8,845 bases of DNA from an uncultured Gloeocapsa sp. (GTDB lineage Bacteria; Cyanobacteriota; Cyanobacteriia; Cyanobacteriales; Gloeocapsaceae): assembly GCA_937930495.1 (NCBI GenBank), contig CALGKL010000325.1, forward strand, positions 1 to 8,845, given 5' to 3'. The notes beneath the pieces were generated by a model. The model was not told where the DNA came from, did not search any database, and saw only the letters and a program-made list of their open reading frames with translations. The position numbers and the translations under genes are program-made. Shown here in pieces: positions 6,388 to 8,845 of the stretch; the stretch's first letter is position 1, and each line of letters begins with the position of its first letter.

Positions 6388-6741
6388 ATGCGTCATCAAT
6401 GTCGTGTCCCCCAACTAGGACTACCAGCAGACCAGCGTAAAGCTCTATTAAGAAGTCTAACCACAGAGCTACTACGTCATGGTCAAATCAAAACCACCCA
6501 AACCAGAGCTAAAGCAGTACGTCAAGAAGCAGAAAGAATCATTACCCTAGCTAAAAACGGCTCTTTAGCAGCTAGACGTCAAGCCATGAGCTATATCTAT
6601 GACAAAAAATTAGTACACGCTCTCTTTGAGCAAGCACCTAGTCGCTATGGCAATCGCAATGGCGGCTATACTCGCATTGTTAGAACCATAAATCGTCGGG
6701 GTGATAATGCGAAAATGGCTATTATTGAGCTAGTTGATTAA
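6388..6741 (+). CDS. rplQ: 50S ribosomal protein L17
   Basis: L17 is a large-subunit protein near the peptide exit tunnel. The 117-residue product shows the family landmarks: [20 protein letters not shown] (17-36), [17 protein letters not shown] (36-52), and [10 protein letters not shown] (91-100), ending IIELVD. GAGGA at 6379-6383 lies 4 bases before the ATG, a short spacing. It follows rpoA by 15 bases, the standard rpoA-rplQ pair, and truA begins 2 bases after its stop, so the two are probably coupled. Confidence 0.98.
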   Translation: MRHQCRVPQLGLPADQRKALLRSLTTELLRHGQIKTTQTRAKAVRQEAERIITLAKNGSLAARRQAMSYIYDKKLVHALFEQAPSRYGNRNGGYTRIVRTINRRGDNAKMAIIELVD

Positions 6742-6743
6742 CA

Positions 6744-7583
6744 TTGAATGCCAATCAGTACCCGACTCAACGGGTGGCTCTGCTGATACAATATATAGGA
6801 ACATCATTCCACGGTTGGCAAAGACAAGCCAAACATAGAAGCGTACAAGCAGAAATAGAAGAGGCGATCGCCTCGATTCTCAAACATCCTGTAGTAGTTC
6901 ATGGAGCGGGTAGAACCGACTCAGGAGTACACGCAGCAGCTCAAGTAGCCCATTTTGACCAAGCTAGCCCTATACCAGCTCAACGGTGGGCAACAGTACT
7001 CAACGGCATCTTACCCAAAGATATCCTGATTCGAGGCTCAGCCGCCGTTCCCCCGACTTGGCACGCTCGTTTTAGCGCCTTGTGGCGAAGATACCGCTAT
7101 ACTATCTACACAGATAAACAGCCTAACCTTTTCCTCGCCCCCTTTGTCTGGCACTATTATCGAGCATCCTTAGACCCAGAGCTAATTAATCAAGCTCTCC
7201 AACCTCTGATCGGTAAACACGACTTAGCCGCCTTTGAGCGCGCCGGCTCATCTCGTCCCCATTCCTGGGTAGATATTCAGAGCGCCTACTGTACCCTTAA
7301 CGGACCGATTATCTCTCTGGAAATTCAAGCCCAAGGTTTTTTATACGGAATGGTGCGACTACTGGTGGGAATGCTCGTAGAAGTGGGTAGCGGTCAACGC
7401 TCTCTCCCTAACTTCTCTAGCATCTGGCAAAATCAACAGCGAGAGGCGGTTAAGTACGCAGCCCCACCCCAAGGACTCTGTCTCTTGAGAGTAGGTTACC
7501 GAGATTTACCCTTTCCTGAGTCTCTCTGGTTTGACGCTCAGCCTTCTTTTATGTTCAATAACCCCAATAGTAAAGATGAATAA
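6744..7583 (+). CDS. truA: tRNA pseudouridine(38-40) synthase TruA
   Basis: TruA converts uridines 38-40 of the tRNA anticodon stem-loop to pseudouridine. The 279-residue product has GWQRQ (24-28), the catalytic block GRTDSGVHA (56-64) with Asp59 as the nucleophile, YRYTIY (117-122) with the conserved active-site Tyr, GFLYGMVR (198-205) and PPQGLCL (241-247). No in-frame ATG exists near the N-terminus. I chose TTG at 6744, two bases after the rplQ stop, because it gives a normal ten-residue lead to VALLIQYIG. The alternative is GTG at 6774, which would trim that lead. The in-frame upstream stop is at 6735-6737. No clear Shine-Dalgarno is visible. The 3' end overlaps rplM by 8 bases. Confidence 0.95.
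   Translation: MNANQYPTQRVALLIQYIGTSFHGWQRQAKHRSVQAEIEEAIASILKHPVVVHGAGRTDSGVHAAAQVAHFDQASPIPAQRWATVLNGILPKDILIRGSAAVPPTWHARFSALWRRYRYTIYTDKQPNLFLAPFVWHYYRASLDPELINQALQPLIGKHDLAAFERAGSSRPHSWVDIQSAYCTLNGPIISLEIQAQGFLYGMVRLLVGMLVEVGSGQRSLPNFSSIWQNQQREAVKYAAPPQGLCLLRVGYRDLPFPESLWFDAQPSFMFNNPNSKDE
6863..6872. repeat. HIP1 palindrome in truA
   Basis: GGCGATCGCC, extended to a 14-base perfect palindrome (6861-6874). It is coding sequence for a Glu-Ala-Ile-Ala stretch, the same peptide pattern written by the HIP1 copy at 3445 in adk. Confidence 0.9.
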
Positions 7584-8031
7584 AACCCCCTTACCCAATC
7601 AAGCAACCCTAGAGCGTAAATGGTACGTTATTGACGCTTCAGGACAAAGACTAGGACGTCTAGCTACCGAAATCGCCATGATCCTCAGAGGTAAAAATAA
7701 ACCTACCTTTACCCCCCACCTGGATACGGGAGACTTTGTCATCGTCATCAACGCTGAAAAAGTAGTAGTTACAGGTAAAAAAGCCGAACAAAAAATCTAC
7801 GCTCGTCACTCGGGTAGACCAGGAGGTAGAAAAGAAGAAACCTTCGCTAAACTCCAAAAACGCATACCTGAAAGAATCGTTGAACACGCAGTCAAAGGAA
7901 TGCTCCCCAAAAATTCCCTCGGACGTCAACTTTTTACTAAACTCAAAGTTTATGCAGGGGAACAACATCCTCACTCGGCTCAAAAACCCGAAATCCTAAC
8001 TATTCAAACAATCCCTAATGGAGGTAACTAA
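7576..8031 (+). CDS. rplM: 50S ribosomal protein L13
   Basis: L13 is an early 23S rRNA-binding assembly protein. From ATG 7576 the product has 151 residues, the usual cyanobacterial length, and starts MNKTPLPN; the frame stays open to an ATG at 7531 inside truA, but the 15 extra residues are unlike L13. Landmarks are [15 protein letters not shown] (16-30), [19 protein letters not shown] (44-62), RHSGRPGG (77-84) and the signature [20 protein letters not shown] (106-125). The start overlaps the truA stop by 8 bases and has no strong Shine-Dalgarno, which points to reinitiation after truA. The stop shares one base with the rpsI start. Confidence 0.97.
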   Translation: MNKTPLPNQATLERKWYVIDASGQRLGRLATEIAMILRGKNKPTFTPHLDTGDFVIVINAEKVVVTGKKAEQKIYARHSGRPGGRKEETFAKLQKRIPERIVEHAVKGMLPKNSLGRQLFTKLKVYAGEQHPHSAQKPEILTIQTIPNGGN

Positions 8032-8438
8032 TGCCAAATAATCAAGATAGAGTAGTTTACTGGGGAACAGGACGACGCAAATCATCTATCGCTCGCGTTC
8101 GTCTAGTACCAGGTACAGGAGAAGTTACCGTTAACGGTAGAACAGCTACTGATTATTTTAACCGTATCCCTGACTATCTACAAACCCTCAAAGCACCCCT
8201 AGAAACCCTCGGTTTAGAAAATCAATACGATATTGTCGTTAAAGCCCATGGCGGTGGTTTGACGGGACAATCCGACGCGGTTAAACTAGGAGTAGCTAGG
8301 GCTTTATGTCAGTTAGACCCGGAAAATCGTCAACCCCTTAAAGTTGAAGGCTATCTCACCCGGGACCCCCGCGCGAAAGAACGCAAAAAATACGGACTGC
8401 ATAAAGCTCGTAAAGCACCTCAGTACTCTAAACGTTAA
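8031..8438 (+). CDS. rpsI: 30S ribosomal protein S9
   Basis: S9 lies in the 30S head, and its C-terminal Ser-Lys-Arg tail touches P-site tRNA; that tail is present here (residues 133-135). The 135-residue product also shows [17 protein letters not shown] (12-28), the S9 signature [19 protein letters not shown] (74-92), and the basic [20 protein letters not shown] block (111-130). GGAGG at 8020-8024 lies 6 bases before the ATG, and the start overlaps the rplM stop by one base (TAATG). rplM-rpsI is a conserved pair. Confidence 0.98.
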   Translation: MPNNQDRVVYWGTGRRKSSIARVRLVPGTGEVTVNGRTATDYFNRIPDYLQTLKAPLETLGLENQYDIVVKAHGGGLTGQSDAVKLGVARALCQLDPENRQPLKVEGYLTRDPRAKERKKYGLHKARKAPQYSKR

Positions 8439-8456
8439 GATAAACCTTTTTTAATT

Positions 8457-8717
8457 ATGCCTAAACCAGAAATTCACCCCACTTGGTATCCCGAAGCTAA
8501 AGTCATCTGCAACGGTGAAGTAGTTATGATCACCGGATCTACCCAACCGGAAATTCACGTTGAAGTTTGGTCCGGTAACCACCCCTTTTACACAGGTACT
8601 CAGAAAATTATTGATACAGAAGGACGGGTTGACCGCTTTAATCGTAAGTACGAAGGTTTATTTAATAGATCTAAAGGTAAAAATAAACCCAGTACACCCG
8701 ATACCTCCGCTCAATAA
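8457..8717 (+). CDS. rpmE: 50S ribosomal protein L31 (cysteine-poor, C- type)
   Basis: L31 bridges the 30S head and the 50S central protuberance. The 86-residue product has [20 protein letters not shown] (5-24), the HPFYTGTQK block (42-50) and [10 protein letters not shown] (56-65), all L31 hallmarks. Zinc-binding L31 proteins have four Cys; here only Cys18 remains, with Trp38 and Asn41 at the second pair, so zinc binding is not expected. A polar tail (about 70-86) makes it longer than the E. coli protein (70). It follows rpsI by 18 bases of T-rich sequence with no visible Shine-Dalgarno. A terminator follows. Confidence 0.97.
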   Translation: MPKPEIHPTWYPEAKVICNGEVVMITGSTQPEIHVEVWSGNHPFYTGTQKIIDTEGRVDRFNRKYEGLFNRSKGKNKPSTPDTSAQ

Positions 8718-8736
8718 GCTTGTTAAACTCGAGGAT

Positions 8737-8776
8737 TGACCCAGCTTCTTGCTGGGTTATTTATTAATTTTTTTAT
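8737..8776 (+). terminator. Intrinsic terminator after rpmE
   Basis: ACCCAGC (8739-8745) pairs with GCTGGGT (8751-8757) around TTCTT; a G-U and a U-A pair extend the stem to 9. It is followed by a T-rich tract with seven consecutive T bases at 8768-8774. The tract is interrupted just after the stem, so efficiency may be partial. It closes the operon before prfA. Confidence 0.8.
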
Positions 8777-8792
8777 TTAGGACTATCAACTT

Positions 8793-8845
8793 ATGGCTGA
8801 AGCATATTTATTAGATAAACTCAAATCCGTTGAACAAACTTATCG
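8793..8845 (+). CDS. prfA: Peptide chain release factor 1, N-terminus (partial)
   Basis: Seventeen codons are visible (MAEAYLLDKLKSVEQTY) before the window ends mid-codon. This matches the N-terminus of cyanobacterial RF1, and prfA is the usual gene after rpmE in this phylum. RF1 releases peptides at UAA and UAG. TAGGA at 8777-8781 lies 11 bases before the ATG. Because a terminator precedes it, it may have its own promoter or depend on read-through; I see no convincing promoter. Confidence 0.88.
   Translation, partial: MAEAYLLDKLKSVEQTY

Noticed and set aside
6749..6787. ATG-started short ORF at the rplQ-truA junction
   Set aside because: It is in another frame and ends after twelve codons; it cannot supply the truA start.
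7531..7575. Longer start for rplM inside truA
   Set aside because: The 15 added residues do not resemble L13, and ATG 7576 gives the expected MNKTPLPN N-terminus.
7660..7983. 107-codon - strand ORF inside rplM
   Set aside because: Phe/Ser-rich antisense shadow of L13; no family features.
8736..8767. Possible prfA promoter from TTGACC in the terminator stem
   Set aside because: The following A/T-rich hexamers match a -10 poorly, and the sequence is already explained by the terminator.

Overview
This window is a slice of the chromosomal ribosomal-protein/transcription superoperon of a cyanobacterium. Three things point there. The gene order is cyanobacterial: S8-L6-L18-S5-L15-SecY-Adk-IF1-L36-S13-S11-RpoA-L17-TruA-L13-S9-L31-RF1. 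Expected members of other bacterial S10/spc/alpha operons are missing at the places where cyanobacteria and plastids lack them: no rpmD between rpsE and rplO, no map beside adk, no rpsD between rpsK and rpoA. Three GCGATCGC palindromes (HIP1, a cyanobacterial signature repeat) lie inside adk and truA. The sequence is moderately AT-rich. I cannot name genus or species from sequence alone.

Layout. Bases 1-12 are the last codons of rpsH. Bases 40-3904 hold rplF, rplR, rpsE, rplO, secY and adk, tightly packed, with secY starting inside the end of rplO. An 82-base gap containing a perfect TATAAT and a GC-rich hairpin precedes infA (3987-4211). A strong-looking sigma-70-type promoter (TTGACT, 17 bases, TATAAT) lies just after infA and would drive rpmJ, rpsM and rpsK. 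A 155-base gap with a large hairpin separates rpsK from rpoA; it is the longest gene-free stretch. Then rpoA, rplQ, truA, rplM, rpsI and rpmE follow closely, ending in an intrinsic-terminator-like hairpin. prfA begins at 8793 and runs off the window. All genes are on the + strand.

Functionally the genes make ribosomal proteins of both subunits, the core RNA polymerase alpha subunit, initiation factor 1 and release factor 1, the Sec translocon channel, adenylate kinase and a tRNA pseudouridine synthase. Together they couple ribosome supply, transcription capacity, membrane insertion and nucleotide balance.

The window is mostly ordinary, conserved housekeeping DNA and I found no undescribed protein system. 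The points worth a second look are regulatory or compositional: the dyad over the rpmJ promoter, the potentially switching hairpins before rpoA, the promoter/hairpin overlap before infA, a long bulged inverted repeat inside rpoA, a codon-usage change near the infA/rpmJ boundary, and a C-terminal extension of L15 that creates the overlap with secY.
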